Shown: positions 23,511 to 34,394 of the stretch, piece by piece | How positions within the stretch are numbered: position 1 is the first letter of the stretch | Layout of the letters: every line of letters starts with the position of its first letter | From: Topomyia yanbarensis | Taxonomy: Eukaryota > Arthropoda > Insecta > Diptera > Culicidae | Length of the DNA stretch: 64,000 nt | Direction of reading: 5' to 3' | Assembly (NCBI RefSeq): GCF_030247195.1 | Contig: NC_080671.1 | Coordinates: forward strand, 103,961,845-104,025,844 | Notes under the pieces: model-generated | What the model was told of the DNA's origin: nothing | Databases searched by the model: none | The model's input: only the letters and a program-made list of their open reading frames with translations | Program-made: the position numbers and the translations under genes

Positions 23511-24260
23511 TAAAACCTGTTTTAATCCACCTAATGGTGCAATTGTGCCTTTCTCATTTGTCCAAACAACGATTCCATGGCTGGTTATTGGCTGGTATCT
23601 TGAGATACTATGTGTCGACACTGAAACATTGCTTGAAACCAGTGGCGGAACAAGGAGGAAGATTCGAGGGGTCCGAACCCTGCCGAAAATTTTCAACTTG
23701 TTAAGAAATTTTAAACTAGTTTTGATTTTAAAGTAGCAACCCCTCGTGGCATATTCCTACCTAACCCTTTATTGGTAAAAAATTAGGTTAACGATTACGG
23801 GATTAGGTTGACAATTTTTAGAGCGATTGCATAACCTTTCTATATTAGAAAGGCAAAAATATACCAAAGTCCAAAAAAGTCAATTTTCGTCAAAATTTTT
23901 TTTCGATATTTCATCAAATCTCAAAGTTTTATGCATTTTAAAGTAATTTGGCATCAAAAATGCAAATTCGATTTTGAAATTTTCCCTCCCCCCTTTGAGA
24001 ATTTTTCATTTCAGTTTATATGGGAATTGGAGTGTGGTCGCACTCTTCAACCCGTAATTCCGGAACCAGAAATCCAATCAACCAAAAATTCAATAGCAGC
24101 CGATAGGAAGGTTGTACCTTTCATTTGTTACCTTTGTCTTTTTTCTTTTTATTTGAGACTAAGTTTGTGCAAATCGGTCCAGCCATCTCTGAGAAACAGA
24201 GGTGACAGTTTTTTTTTCCACATACACACATACACATACATACACACAGATATTAGGAGG
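23511..24260 (+). repeat. Second copy of the AAACCTGTTTTAATCCAC repeat family
   Basis: It is colinear with 16613-17795 but more compact: GGTGCAATTGTGC, TCTTGAGATACTATGTGTCG, CCGAAAATTTTCAACTTGTT, then AAATGCAAATTCGATTTTGA, CGGTCCAGCCATCTCTGAGA and a CACATA microsatellite. No coding frame is conserved between copies. Confidence 0.65.
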
Positions 24261-24298
24261 AAACCGAAATCAGGAGTCTACAGTAACTGGAAGAAGAG

Positions 24299-24660
24299 TG
24301 TTCAGCAACTTTCAAACGTAATTCTAACCTTTCCATTAGTGACGTCGGCAACAAATTGAGGATATTACACACAATAGTCCAAAAAGCCAAAAAGCAAATC
24401 GAACTGTCAACGTATAAGGTACAAAGGTAAAAATACACTTTATCTAGATGGCAAAACAAGTACCACTGCTAATGCAAGAGCGCGCAAGTTGTACACAACA
24501 TTGTTAGCCAAGGTTTGATTGCGTGGTAATGAATGATGAAATATTCGTCAAGGCAGATTTCAAGCAATTCCAAGGTCAGCAGATTTATACAGCTACCGAC
24601 CACAGAAAAAATTGTTATAGTTTCCGAAAAAATACTTGGTTTGGTTGGCAATTTGCACAT
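24299..24660 (+). pseudogene. DD37E mariner (ITmD37E-like) transposase, 5' part
   Basis: Frames on the + strand give an HTH segment (NSNLSISDVGNKLRIL, then IVQKAKKQIELSTYKVQR). After a frameshift follows ARARKLYTTLLAK and the start of the catalytic domain (CVVMNDEIFVKADFKQ), where the Asp of the MNDE segment stands at the first catalytic position. The frame ends WFGWQFAH at 24660, exactly at a TA-flanked 5.2-kb insertion, and is continued in frame at 29844. It encoded cut-and-paste transposition but is now broken by frameshifts, the insertion and a missing C-terminal catalytic part. Confidence 0.75.
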
Positions 24661-24992
24661 TAGGGCATAGCAAAATTTTTTTTTTATCTAAGCGCTCCTC
24701 CTCCTTTCATATTGTGACAAAAGTCAAAGTTAACTCAGATGTCAAATTACACATCATTTGGACAGTTTTAGACACCCGCCCACTTCGCTTGAAGTTTTTG
24801 ACATTGGCACAATGGGAAGATATGAGAAAAAACATATTAAATGCTATAAGTTTTGAAGTAGCACTCGAAAAATTATAATTCTTACCTTTTTTTTAAAAAA
24901 AGAAAAATCTTAGCATTTTAAAGAAGGCGTCCTCGTGTTCCAAACAATAGGGGAACTTGGAGTTTTGGGGCATTTTGACAAAAAAAAATCTT

Positions 24993-27008
24993 CCTTACGC
25001 AAAAAAAGAACAAATGGCGTCTGTGTTCTTAGACATAAAAGGAGCATTCGACTCAGTCTCCATTGATGTTCTCTCGGAGAAGCTACATCAATGTGGTCTT
25101 TCACCGATATTAAATAATTATCTATACAATTTATTGTCAGAAAAGCACATGCATTTTTCATATGGCGATTTGGCGACACTCAGAATAAGTTACATGGGCC
25201 TCCCACAAGGCTCTTGTCTAAGCCCCCTTCTCTACAATTTTTACGTGAATGACATTGATAATTGTATTGTCAGCCCATGCACTCTAAGACAACTTGTAGA
25301 TGATGGTGTGGGTTCTGCTACAGGACCAAAAGCTATAAATTTACAACAACCATTGCAAGATAGCTTGGATAATTTATCAATTTGGGCTTTGAAGCTGGGC
25401 ATCGATTTCTCTACGGAGAAAACAGAGTTGGTCGTTTTCTCAAGGAAGCGTGATCCGGCTCAGCTTCAGCTCCAGTTGGTTGGTAGAACGATAGCCCAAG
25501 TCCTGACTTTTAAATACCTTGGAATTTGGTTCGATTCTAAAGGCACATGGGGAGGCCACATTAGATATCTAATAACGAAATGCCAACAAAGGATAAATTT
25601 TCTGCGAACAATAACTGGATCATGGTGGGGTTCTCATCCAAGTGACATGATAAGATTGTATCAAACAACAATACTTTCAGTAATGGAATATGGGTGCTTC
25701 TGTTTTCGTTCAGCTGCGAACACTCACATTATTAAACTGGAACGGATACAGTATCGTTGTTTACGAATTGCCTTAGGTTGCATGCAGTCGACCCATACGA
25801 TGAGTCTTGAAGTACTAGCGGGAGTTCTTCCCTTAAAAGACCGATTCTGGGATCTCTCCTCTCGTTTACTTATTCGATGTGAGGTTATGAACCCATTGGT
25901 AATTGAAAATTTTGAAAGACTTGTTGAGCTCCAACCCCAAACCAGATTCATGACAGTGTATTTCAATCACATGTCACAAGAAATAACGCCTGCTAGGTAT
26001 GTTCCCACATACGTCAATATACTAGATACTCCTGAATCCACTTTATTCTTCGACACGTCCATGCAAGCAGAGATTCGTGGAATTCCGGATCATCTACGCT
26101 CGCGGGAGATCCCTAAAATATTCACAAGTAAATATCAACACATAGACTGCCTTAAAATGTTTTACACTGATGGGTCACGAATCAGTGAGGCCACTGGTTT
26201 CGGAATTTTCAACAATAATTTTTCAATTTCTCTCAAACTTGCAGAACCCGCCTCTGTTTATATAGCGGAACTAGCAGCAGTTCACTATAGTTTTCAAATA
26301 ATTAATACTTTACCCCCGAACCATTACTTTATCCTCACTGATAGTCTCAGCACAATTGCAGCTCTACGCTCAAAGAGGATTGATAATCACGATCCATTCT
26401 TTTTGGGGAAGATACGAGAATCTCTGAGTAACCTGACAAGAAAATGTTATAAATTTACCCTAGTGTGGCTCCTCGCCCATTGCTCTATTGCGGGAAATGA
26501 GAAAGCTGATAATTTAGCCAAGATTGGTGCACTAGATGGTGAAATATATGAAAGACCCATCGCTTACAATGAATTTTATAGCGCTTCTCGACAGAGGACA
26601 CTTGCTAGTTGGCAAACATCTTGGGACAATGGAGATATGGGACGATGGCTACACTCAATTATCCCTAAAGTATCAACGAAGGCATGGTTCAAAGGATTGG
26701 ATGTAAGTCGGGACTTCATCCGTGTGATGTCAAGACTCATGTCCAATCATTATACTTTAGATGCGCATCTCCGTCGTATTGGGCTCGCTGAGGGTAATCA
26801 TTGTGCTTGTGGAGAGGGTTACCATGACATTGAGCATGTTGTTTGGTCCTGCACTGAATATCGTGAAGCCAGATCACAATTAGTAGATTCTTTACAAGTC
26901 CGAGGAAGACCAATCCATGTTCCTGTTAGAGACATCCTGGCGTATCGCGATCCTCTATACATGGAACTTATCTATCATTTTCTAAAAACAGCGTCTGTCA
27001 AAATTTAA
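24993..27008 (+). CDS. Reverse transcriptase-RNase H, C-terminal part of LINE ORF2 (truncated)
   Basis: About 670 codons are open without a stop. Frame-opening residues before about 24993 belong to the flanking MITE, so the true N-terminus (endonuclease and early RT) is missing. In order: RT motif A (FLDIKGAFDSVS), motif B (GLPQGSCLSPLLYNFYVNDI), motif C reading LVDDG where YADD is usual, KTELVVFSRK, then TFKYLGIWFDSKGTWGGH. Next comes an RNase H domain with FYTDGS (Asp), IAELAAVH (Glu), LTDSLSTIAAL (Asp) and WLLAHCSIAGNEKAD (His/Asp). Last is a C-terminal Cys/His cluster (CACGEGYHDIEHVVWSC). RT plus RNase H points to the I/R1/LOA-type LINEs. The intact frame in a truncated copy suggests a young insertion. 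It cannot be autonomous. Confidence 0.85.
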   Translation, partial: PYAKKEQMASVFLDIKGAFDSVSIDVLSEKLHQCGLSPILNNYLYNLLSEKHMHFSYGDLATLRISYMGLPQGSCLSPLLYNFYVNDIDNCIVSPCTLRQLVDDGVGSATGPKAINLQQPLQDSLDNLSIWALKLGIDFSTEKTELVVFSRKRDPAQLQLQLVGRTIAQVLTFKYLGIWFDSKGTWGGHIRYLITKCQQRINFLRTITGSWWGSHPSDMIRLYQTTILSVMEYGCFCFRSAANTHIIKLERIQYRCLRIALGCMQSTHTMSLEVLAGVLPLKDRFWDLSSRLLIRCEVMNPLVIENFERLVELQPQTRFMTVYFNHMSQEITPARYVPTYVNILDTPESTLFFDTSMQAEIRGIPDHLRSREIPKIFTSKYQHIDCLKMFYTDGSRISEATGFGIFNNNFSISLKLAEPASVYIAELAAVHYSFQIINTLPPNHYFILTDSLSTIAALRSKRIDNHDPFFLGKIRESLSNLTRKCYKFTLVWLLAHCSIAGNEKADNLAKIGALDGEIYERPIAYNEFYSASRQRTLASWQTSWDNGDMGRWLHSIIPKVSTKAWFKGLDVSRDFIRVMSRLMSNHYTLDAHLRRIGLAEGNHCACGEGYHDIEHVVWSCTEYREARSQLVDSLQVRGRPIHVPVRDILAYRDPLYMELIYHFLKTASVKI

Positions 27009-27320
27009 TTAAATTCATCTCCTCATACTCTCATCCAAGGCTAATCATTCACCAATTAAAGTGTCCTAGAATATTCAGTTTTTAAATTTAGACAATAACA
27101 GAAAAAAAGTAAATAAATACAAAAAATACTAGATCATTATGAAATATAACAATGTAAGGAAAAAAGCAAACAATAAAGTGATTTCAGTGTTAGTTTTAGA
27201 CAAATTACTAGTATAGTTAAAATTAGTCTTAAGGATTTTTGTAACGTGCTATGTAAAAAAAGAAACTGGCGTAAAAAGCTTTTGCAAATGCCGTGTCAAA
27301 TAAACGTATGGAAAAAAAAA
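24993..27320 (+). mobile_element. 5'-truncated non-LTR retrotransposon copy
   Basis: The insertion begins inside the RT coding region and ends in an A-run (27312-27322). AAAAAAAATCTT at 24981-24992 is repeated after the A-run at about 27313-27324, consistent with a target duplication in the left arm of the foldback element. The right arm shows the uninterrupted version (GGATTTTTTTGGACAGAATG near 28010). The 3' UTR is about 300 bp. Confidence 0.8.
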
Positions 27321-28243
27321 AATCTTATTCTTAAAAACCATTCTGCTCTATGCTGCAATTCATAATATTCTGAAGTTTCTCAAACGTGAAAAAGTCTCAG
27401 AAATCGAACGGAGCTTTTGCGACCATTGTCAGAATACGAGAAGTTTGGGCTCTAGAGTATTTTATCATTCATATTAAATTTTATCATTTTCTCGAGCATA
27501 TATCTCTAATATTCTTCATTAAAATTTTATTAAAAGTACCTTGGTAAACGTAAAAAATCTTACGAAACAAAAAAGGAAAGGAGTTACCAGTAAAAACCAG
27601 TAAGATATATTAGATTTTTTGACATTTAGTCTCGATTCCATATTTAACCATTTAATAGCACATATCAACTCCATTTAGCAATAAATTATTATTTAATTTT
27701 CTATTTTCGGTGTGAAAAATATGATGCTTTCGAATTTTACCGGCAACGAATCTACTCCTATTTTGCTCCTTAGATTGTTTTAAGGTCAACAAGGTACTTT
27801 GAAGAAAAATTCATTGAAATATATTAGAGATATATGCACGAAAAAATTATTTAATTTAAATTGAATGACAAAATTCCCTAGAACCCCAACTTCTCGTATT
27901 CTGACAAAGATCGCAAAGGTTCCGTTCGGTTTCTAAGACATTTTCACATTAAAAAACAACAAAAAATGTATAATTTGCAGCATAGATCAGAATGGTTATT
28001 AAGAATAAGGATTTTTTTGGACAGAATGCCCCAAAACTCCAGCTTCCTCTACTTTTTAAGAAACAAAGACACCTTCATCAAAGTGCTAAGAATTTTTCTT
28101 TAAAAAAGGTATAAATTATAATTTTCCTAGCGCTACTTCAAAAGTTATAACATTTAATGTATTTTTTCCTCACATTTTCCAATAGTGCTAATGTCAAAAG
28201 CTTCAAGCGAAGTGCACGGGAGTCTAAAATTGTCCAAATTTTC

Positions 28244-29737
28244 CTTTTTTTATTTCGACTATGTTAGTCACATTTTCTTTTTTACATTTTAACGACATTC
28301 AATTAGCTAGAGATTACTGGGTAGAGATTGTTATGAAAATTAAACCCATAGTACTCAAGTGAGAGCAAGGATGTGAAGTAAACTGATCGGAAAACTAGAA
28401 GTGGCAGGGTCATTAGAACAGGCTTAATATCGTACGGGCTTATTCTTTGTCTTCTTCTAATGAGGGTCGAGCTTGGGCAGCCTAGCTACGAATCACCCGA
28501 GTACACTAGCATGTGTCTTGGTATAGATAGACGTGTCCATTAGACTGCCCAGAAAAATGATGAATTTTTGAAAACTCAATCGGCCCACCCCTGAGTCGAT
28601 TCCTAGTCCCGCCAGGAGCACTTGCACCAAATTTGAAGCAAATCGGACAAGTATAACTACCGGACCAACGTGCCTGTAGTTTGTATGGGATTTTTCAACA
28701 ATTTACATGGAGAAAACTCACTAGTTCGTATTTTCGTCGCTAGGTGGCACTATATGCATCGTATTATGACTGTAAGTAAAAATAAGAAAAATAATTTAAT
28801 TGCCCACAACTTTGTCGAAGACTGCTAGTAAATCCGGCTTTGTTAAAAGAAGTTATTAAACTTTTAACGAAGTGATGTCTGAGTCAGTTTTGCATGGGGT
28901 CTAGCAGTGCATGGTTGTGTATCAGTAATCGAATCCCGCGAACCATACATCTTTGTGAAATAAGGGTTAGATTTAGCTGAATAGTATGCTTACAGGAACT
29001 GTAGTAAATAATACGAGTTATGTTTTGGTTAGATAATTTTAGTTCCACCTGTGACTGCATAGAGGGCGCCACCAATAACTTTTCATAGAAGAGAGATAGA
29101 GTATCAAGATGTTTGGAAGAAATACTTAGAAATGCCTGTTCTATAACTTTGTAGAAGACACCAAATTTCTATCTCTCTTCCTTGAAAAGTTAATGTTGGC
29201 GCCCTCTATGCGGTAACATGTGGAACTAAAATTTTCTAATCAAAGCATGACTCGTATTATTTACTATAATTCTTCTGAACATACCGTTGAGCTAAACCTA
29301 ACGGGTATTTCACAAAAATGTTTAGTTCGTGTGAATCGAGTACTGATACACAACCATGCACTACTAGGCCCCATGCAAAACTGACTCAGACATCACTTTG
29401 TTAAAAGTTTAATAACTTCTTTTAACAAAGCCGGATTTACTAGCAGTCTTCGACAAAGTTGTAGACAATTAAATTATCTTTCTTATTTTCACTTACAGTG
29501 ATAATACGATGCATACAGTGCCACCTAGCGGCGAAAATGCGAGATGGTGGGTTTTCTCCATGTAAATTGTTGAAAAATCCCATACAAACTTTAGGCACGT
29601 TGGTCCGGTAGTTGGACTTGTCCGATTTGCTTCAAATTTGGTGCAAGTACTTCTGGTGGGACTAGGAATCGACTCAGAGGTGGGCCGATAGGGGTCATTT
29701 TTTTCCTGCCACTCTAGTGTCCATCCTTACCGTGAAA
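28244..29737. mobile_element. Palindromic insertion in the right arm of the foldback element
   Basis: 28549-29120 is mirrored by about 29140-29709, giving arms of more than 500 bp centred near 29130. Landmarks are CGATTCCTAGTCCCGCCAGG, CACCAAATTTGAAGCAAATC, AAGCCGGATTTACTAGCAGT (inner, + strand at 29430) and GGGCGCCACCAATAAC. Comparison with the left arm of the host element shows that 28244-29737 is extra and sits between TCCAAAT and ACAAAT. 28244-28548 is unpaired and unidentified. Confidence 0.65.
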
Positions 29738-29843
29738 ATCGACAAATGATGTGAAATTTGGCATCTGAGTTTACTTTGACATTTATCACAATATAAAAGA
29801 GCCTTTGAGATTTCAAAAATAAGTGTTTTTTTGCAATGCCCTA

Positions 29844-30084
29844 TTGGACATACCAGCTGAAAAGAGAAATTTCCATGACAACCGGCACTATCAATCATAA
29901 TGTTGATGTCAAGGAATGTTTGCAAAAACGCTTGTTAGCTTTTTTTGAGGAAACAAAAAAACCCGCAAAACTCGCCTGTTCCTGGTTCAAAAATATTGGT
30001 CAACAGTTATGCCGGACCTCTAGAAAACTTGGAAAACAGTTGGATATGAGAAACCAAAAGAGTGGGAAGCTGTTTCAAGCGTAA
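29844..30084 (+). pseudogene. DD37E mariner transposase, continuation after the 5.2-kb insertion
   Basis: Reading on from 24660 with one TA, the frame continues YWTYQLKREISMTTGTI then NHNVDVKECLQKRLLAF, the DD37E segment before the second catalytic Asp. Then FFEETKKPAKLACSWF looks like the transposase C-terminal region, so the part with the second Asp and the Glu seems deleted. Stop is at 30082-30084. Confidence 0.7.
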
Positions 30085-30179
30085 CCCCAACTTCTCCGCC
30101 CGAGATGTCGCATGCATGCTGTTAGTGTCATCTACAATCGTGCATCGAGCTAGAAAATGAGCCGGTCTGTCGACTTTTT

Positions 30180-30640
30180 ATTTTATTCATTTCGTTTATT
30201 TGATAGGCACAAATGCGTCAGCTTGGCGGTGCCAAATTCTTTTGTTTTTACATTTTGGATATCTTAAAACTAGAAGGTTATAATGTTGAAATATTTTTTT
30301 TATGAAAGAGAAAAATTTTACAGCTATCTTAAGACTAGAAATAGGATTATATATACAAGAGAAGGGGCAAAAGGTTTCTTTTCATGAAACATTTTAAAAC
30401 AAGGAATTCAGTTTGATATGCAAGAGGGGGAGTAACAGTTTTTTACGAAATATTTTACAGTTATCTTAACACTAAACAATATAGTTTGGTACATAAAAGG
30501 GGGAACAAATATTTATGAGAAATTTCACAGATGTCTTAAAACTAGGGATACAAATCTATTTACAAGAGGGGGGACAATAGTTTTAACAAAGACAGCAAAT
30601 TCAGCAATCTTAAAACTAGGAATTCAAGTTCACAAAACAA
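30180..30640. repeat. Minisatellite-like tandem repeat, ~85-bp period
   Basis: The unit contains TCTTAAAACTAGGAAT, then ACAAGAGGGGGAACAATAG and a TTTTACAG-like link. Copies are near 30260, 30325, 30455, 30530 and 30605. The left edge (TTTATTTGATAGGCACAAAT) looks like the end of a dispersed repeat. It is non-coding. Confidence 0.7.
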
Positions 30641-30794
30641 ATATTTACGCTTATAAAAGCGTTACGCGGGGGTCACAAAAGGGAAATTGAACATAATTAT
30701 GAAACACATGATTTTCGTTCATGGTCTTGTTTTCGTAATGTAAATACGTTACTATTCTAGATGTTTCACGATTTTTGGAACAATTTTTTTCCAT

Positions 30795-31350
30795 GTGAAG
30801 ATGCTGACGAAGATGAATTGCGTGGTACAGGATAACGAAATCTTCGTCACGACAGTATTTAAACAGCTTCCGGAACAGGAATATTATACGTCGACCGGAA
30901 GAGGAAAAGTGGCGGAAATTTTCGCACACATTAAGCTGTGGAAGTTCCCAACGATATATCTCGTGTGGCAGGCCATCTGTTCCTGTGGCTTGAAGAGCGA
31001 TACTTACATAGCAACCGGAACCATCAAGTTGGAAATTTATGTGCAGGATTGCTTGCAGAAACATCTGTTGCCTATCCTCAAGCAACACAATTATTCCGTT
31101 CTGTTTTGACCGGATTTGGCATGGAAAAAACTGCCATGGTGTGATATGCCGCGAACAACGTTCAGGTGGCCCAAGGACATGAACCCTCCCAAGACGCCAC
31201 AGCTCCGCCCAATAGAAAAATAGTAGGCCATCGTCAAGCGCCAACTTGAAGCGAAAGGAAATTTCCGGTTCAAGCAAACTGACGTTTTGCGCCGTGGACC
31301 AAGTGACCAGGGAGGCTGTGCAAAACTTGATGGAAGAAGTCAAACGAAAG
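30795..31350 (+). pseudogene. Second DD37E mariner transposase relic
   Basis: The + strand frame gives CVVQDNEIFVTTVFKQLP, GRGKVAEIFAHIKLWKFP, YLVWQAICSCG and ATGTIKLEIYVQDCLQKHLL. A stop follows at the W of the usual WPDLA box (LF-stop-PDLAW, second catalytic Asp at PDLA), then FRWPKDMNPPKTPQLRPIEK-stop-AIVKRQLEAK with the catalytic Glu in RPIEK. The first Asp is in QDNE. All three catalytic residues survive but two in-frame stops and later frameshifts kill it. The N-terminal HTH is missing. It overlaps the region covered by 24299-30084, so it is a separate copy. Confidence 0.8.
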
Positions 31351-32374
31351 GCCTGACATTCGTATAAAAATGGAAACTTGACTTTTTCTTTATTCTGTTG
31401 GAAATGAGCTTGAAATTTGTGGAATCCAAGAAATAAACGTTATCCGGAGGTAAATTAGTTCGCATGATATTATTTAGCATGTATTTTTATTAACTCATTT
31501 TGAAATAGTTTCTTTTGTAGCCCATACTTTCATCGACGGGCACGCTTCTGAAAAACTGTATTTTCGAATTGAAACAATAATGCCCCGTCTCTGAAGGTCT
31601 CGGCACATTAAGGGCCCTTCCCATTCCTCCCCAAACGACAGATGATACGTGGTGGCATCCAGAAGCGCTTTTCAAGTGCAGCAACGGCAACCGCGTGCTC
31701 CCGGATTACCCTTATTGGTAAAGGCAACCCATCACAATCGGATTAGTTGAAATATGGACCGAAGCCAGAGTTTCGGTGAAGCTTTGTGCGAGAAGCACAA
31801 ACAACATCACCACCACTAATTAGATTCTGCTGCTCGGATTATGCCACTAAGCTGAATCTGAACTCTAATTTTATGGGTGCTTTGCTCAACCTGTTTGTAA
31901 ATATGTGTTGTTATTGTGGGTTGGTTCAGAAATAATTTACAAATTATTTGGTTAATGTTCCATGAAGTTGTCAGGAGCTGGAGTTTATTTATTACAGATA
32001 ATAGAACTGTAAAACTTTCCGGAACGGGCAAATTTGCATTTCTGTTACTCAAAACATTTTCAAGTGCCTCACATTTCCTTAGTTCTAATTAGTCTGCTGG
32101 TTAGGGGCACATACCATGTCCGACTTTTTCCTAGCTGATAAAATACCTATATAGGAAGTTGAACCGATGGCGCCTAAAACGTGCATAAATCACGATTACA
32201 ACAAAAAAATCCAAACACCAACGTGCAGAAGCTCCAAGTAAAACATAGGCTGTCAACTGTGATAAAATGCATCGCATGAACTCAATATGTATAAATTTAC
32301 AACGTGACGTGACTTTTTATTTCCCGCGCTCATACACACACTCACACTCACAGGGCGGGTGTCAACTGGCGCTC
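31351..32374. other. No gene recognised
   Basis: Unique-looking DNA of moderate GC with CA-rich CACACTCACACTCACA near 32335. No frame resembles a known protein. Confidence 0.3.
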
Positions 32375-32428
32375 TATAAAAGATACGTGACGATTCAGTT
32401 AATAATCGGACGTTGCACTTGTCGGACT
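32375..32428 (+). promoter_or_regulatory. Candidate Pol II core promoter
   Basis: TATAAAAG (32375-32382) lies 20 bp upstream of an arthropod-type initiator TCAGTT (32395-32400), followed by CGGACGT (32410) and CGGACTT (32423), which resemble downstream promoter elements. The TATA-to-initiator distance is shorter than usual. No coding exon is recognised downstream; the first ATG opens only seven codons. Confidence 0.35.
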
Positions 32429-33539
32429 TTCGAAATTCAGCAGCGGAAGTTTTCGGTGTTCGGTTGAACTTTCATACATCTCGCCCTAAGGCAAAATAAT
32501 TGGAATTTCAATGAAATGCGTGATTATCGAATAAACTTCCAAAATTTCATGGTCATGCGAAAGTCACGCGCCGCTATACGATGGGACGTGCCAATCGCTC
32601 GCAGTGTTCATTGATTTAGGGGAGATTGGTCAGTCGTTGGCTGAAACACTTGGCTATATTACTTCCCAGAGAGAAAATTGGATTGAAATAATTTTATGTA
32701 TGAAAGCCTTCATACCTACATTTTTAGTTAGTCACAGACTGAAAAAGTTAAGAAATTATACAATGATGCCACCTCACGGTACCGAGAAATACCATAAAAG
32801 TCCCACGGATGTTCAATTTGTAATATAAAAGACCCGAGTAATTTGCTATAAGCTCGTTTGCTCTAAGGAACACGACCTGCTGGAAGGCGGATGACTTCCT
32901 CACGTTCGTAGGCGACGAAAAGTTAGCCGGAAACTTTTCCTAATTTATGAACGCTTAACCAAACGGCTTTTTGCACACGTACAGCCGGGTGGAATACCGA
33001 CAGTGAGCCTCCGCCCCGTGCGCAAATTTTCTTCTTCATAAAGTTTTACGAGACGAGAGCTTTGAATAGTCGAGAACGGTACCTCTTTATGTACACTGTG
33101 TAGTTGAATTGCTACCAAAGCAAAGGTACTGGCTGTGCTCTCGAGGTTTGTTGGGATGTCTGATGATGCTGCTGCTGTTGCAGCTGCCCAATAAATCAAC
33201 GGAACATTAAAGTTCACAAAGAACTTTAACCGACCGACGGCGAGAAACTTTTGAGGTCCTTTGGTGAGAAATTTATCACTTTCATGCTGGTTCGCTTGGG
33301 AGGAACGTGTGGCGCGGTTGTAGACTAGCCAGTCAGAAGATTTGGGTGGAAAACTTGAGTGGTTAAGTAGTGGCACGTGAAACGTAGTTTCTTTTAAGTT
33401 CAAACGGACACTTATTTAAGGATATAATCCGTGTCGAACAATCAGAAAATTTTCTGATTTTTGCTGTTTAACTCTGGCAATTTAAAATTACTTGAACGCT
33501 CCGGTTTATAGATATAAGATATCATTATCATCGTGGCCA
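32429..33539. other. No gene recognised; unique-looking region
   Basis: A 152-codon minus-strand frame (33403-32945) has no recognisable domain and includes a low-complexity Ala run; I do not call it. No TIRs or tandem repeats are seen. Confidence 0.25.
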
Positions 33540-33647
33540 AACAGGCCAGGTTCTCCGAATCATGGCCAAATAATTGCCTCATTACCGTATAGAGCGACAG
33601 GGAGTATCAGCGAGTAAGTCTTGTATAAGTCTGTAGGCTACGGAATT

Positions 33648-33902
33648 TTAGCTGACTATAGAATAGAGAGTCCTATCACATGTCTCTATGTTTTCAAGCA
33701 AAATGAATTCGTCGACAAACTCACACCTTTCACCATCGATTTCCACCTCGGAATCAACTCCGTTCGGACAGCCTCTTCCTCTACCAGCTACCCTGTACTT
33801 AATCTTGTACGAATTTTTATTCACTCCGATTCTCGCAAGCTCTTCCACTGCTCTGTGATCAACGCCAATGATGTCGACGTCGTCCGTGAAGCCGAGTAGC
33901 AT
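33648..33902 (-). pseudogene. Reverse transcriptase fragment (LINE relic)
   Basis: The minus-strand frame begins MLLGFTDDVDIIGVDHRAVEE, where FTDD is the RT motif C position, and continues KNSYKIKYRVAGR and EVEIDGERCEFVDEFILLE, the order seen after motif C in many insect LINE RTs. Only this piece of the domain is left. The flanks (33540-33647, 33903-34390) show no convincing continuation. Confidence 0.6.
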
Positions 33903-34394
33903 GTGAGATTTTCTTTTTTTAGCAGCTTCGATGTAGACATGATGTCCCGTATGATTTCAAACTGACATGTGGGAATCCATGATCCTTAGGAATACCCGAA
34001 AAGAAGTTTCTCCAAGTATCAGGTGTAACGGATTCCACTTTCCCGCATTGCTACATGTATTTTGTAATTGACTCATAGGGGGTACGCGGTATCAAGTCCT
34101 GCAGTCGTATCTCTATTTTGTAATCTTCAGGATATTGAGGCTATTTTGCCCTGTTTGTATTGTCACCCTACGCATTTGAAACTGTTGGTGAGCAGTGTCT
34201 GCTATCCTTGTTCATTGCAATATACATTGCGCTCAAACATGTGTATTTCACCTTGACCAGCTCATTGTCGTTCGTATGACGGTTTTTAGGAACGAAGCAA
34301 AGATAGTTATACGAATTCCACCGATTTTAGGCCAAGTATGTAAAGGGGGTGGGGGAGGGGTGAGGGTTTTAGCGTGAAAAAATGAACGCTTTTT

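Larger units (their letters stand above)
24663..29841. mobile_element. TA-flanked foldback element inserted in the DD37E pseudogene; host of further insertions
   Basis: Ends are GGGCATAGCAAAA (24663) and TTTTTTTGCAATGCCC (to 29841), with TA at 24661-24662 and 29842-29843. The left arm is 24663-24992 plus 27325-27570 and the right arm is about 27780-28243 plus 29738-29841; they pair over most of their length (for example CCACTTCGCTTGAAG opposite CTTCAAGCGAAGTGC). Subtracting two internal insertions leaves about 1.4 kb. Relatives of its outer arm occur at 41195-41270 and 43730-43790. There is no transposase of its own. Confidence 0.75.

Noticed and set aside
30651..31343. 230-codon minus-strand open frame
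   Set aside because: It is the antisense shadow of the DD37E transposase relic on the + strand, whose motifs and order are recognisable.
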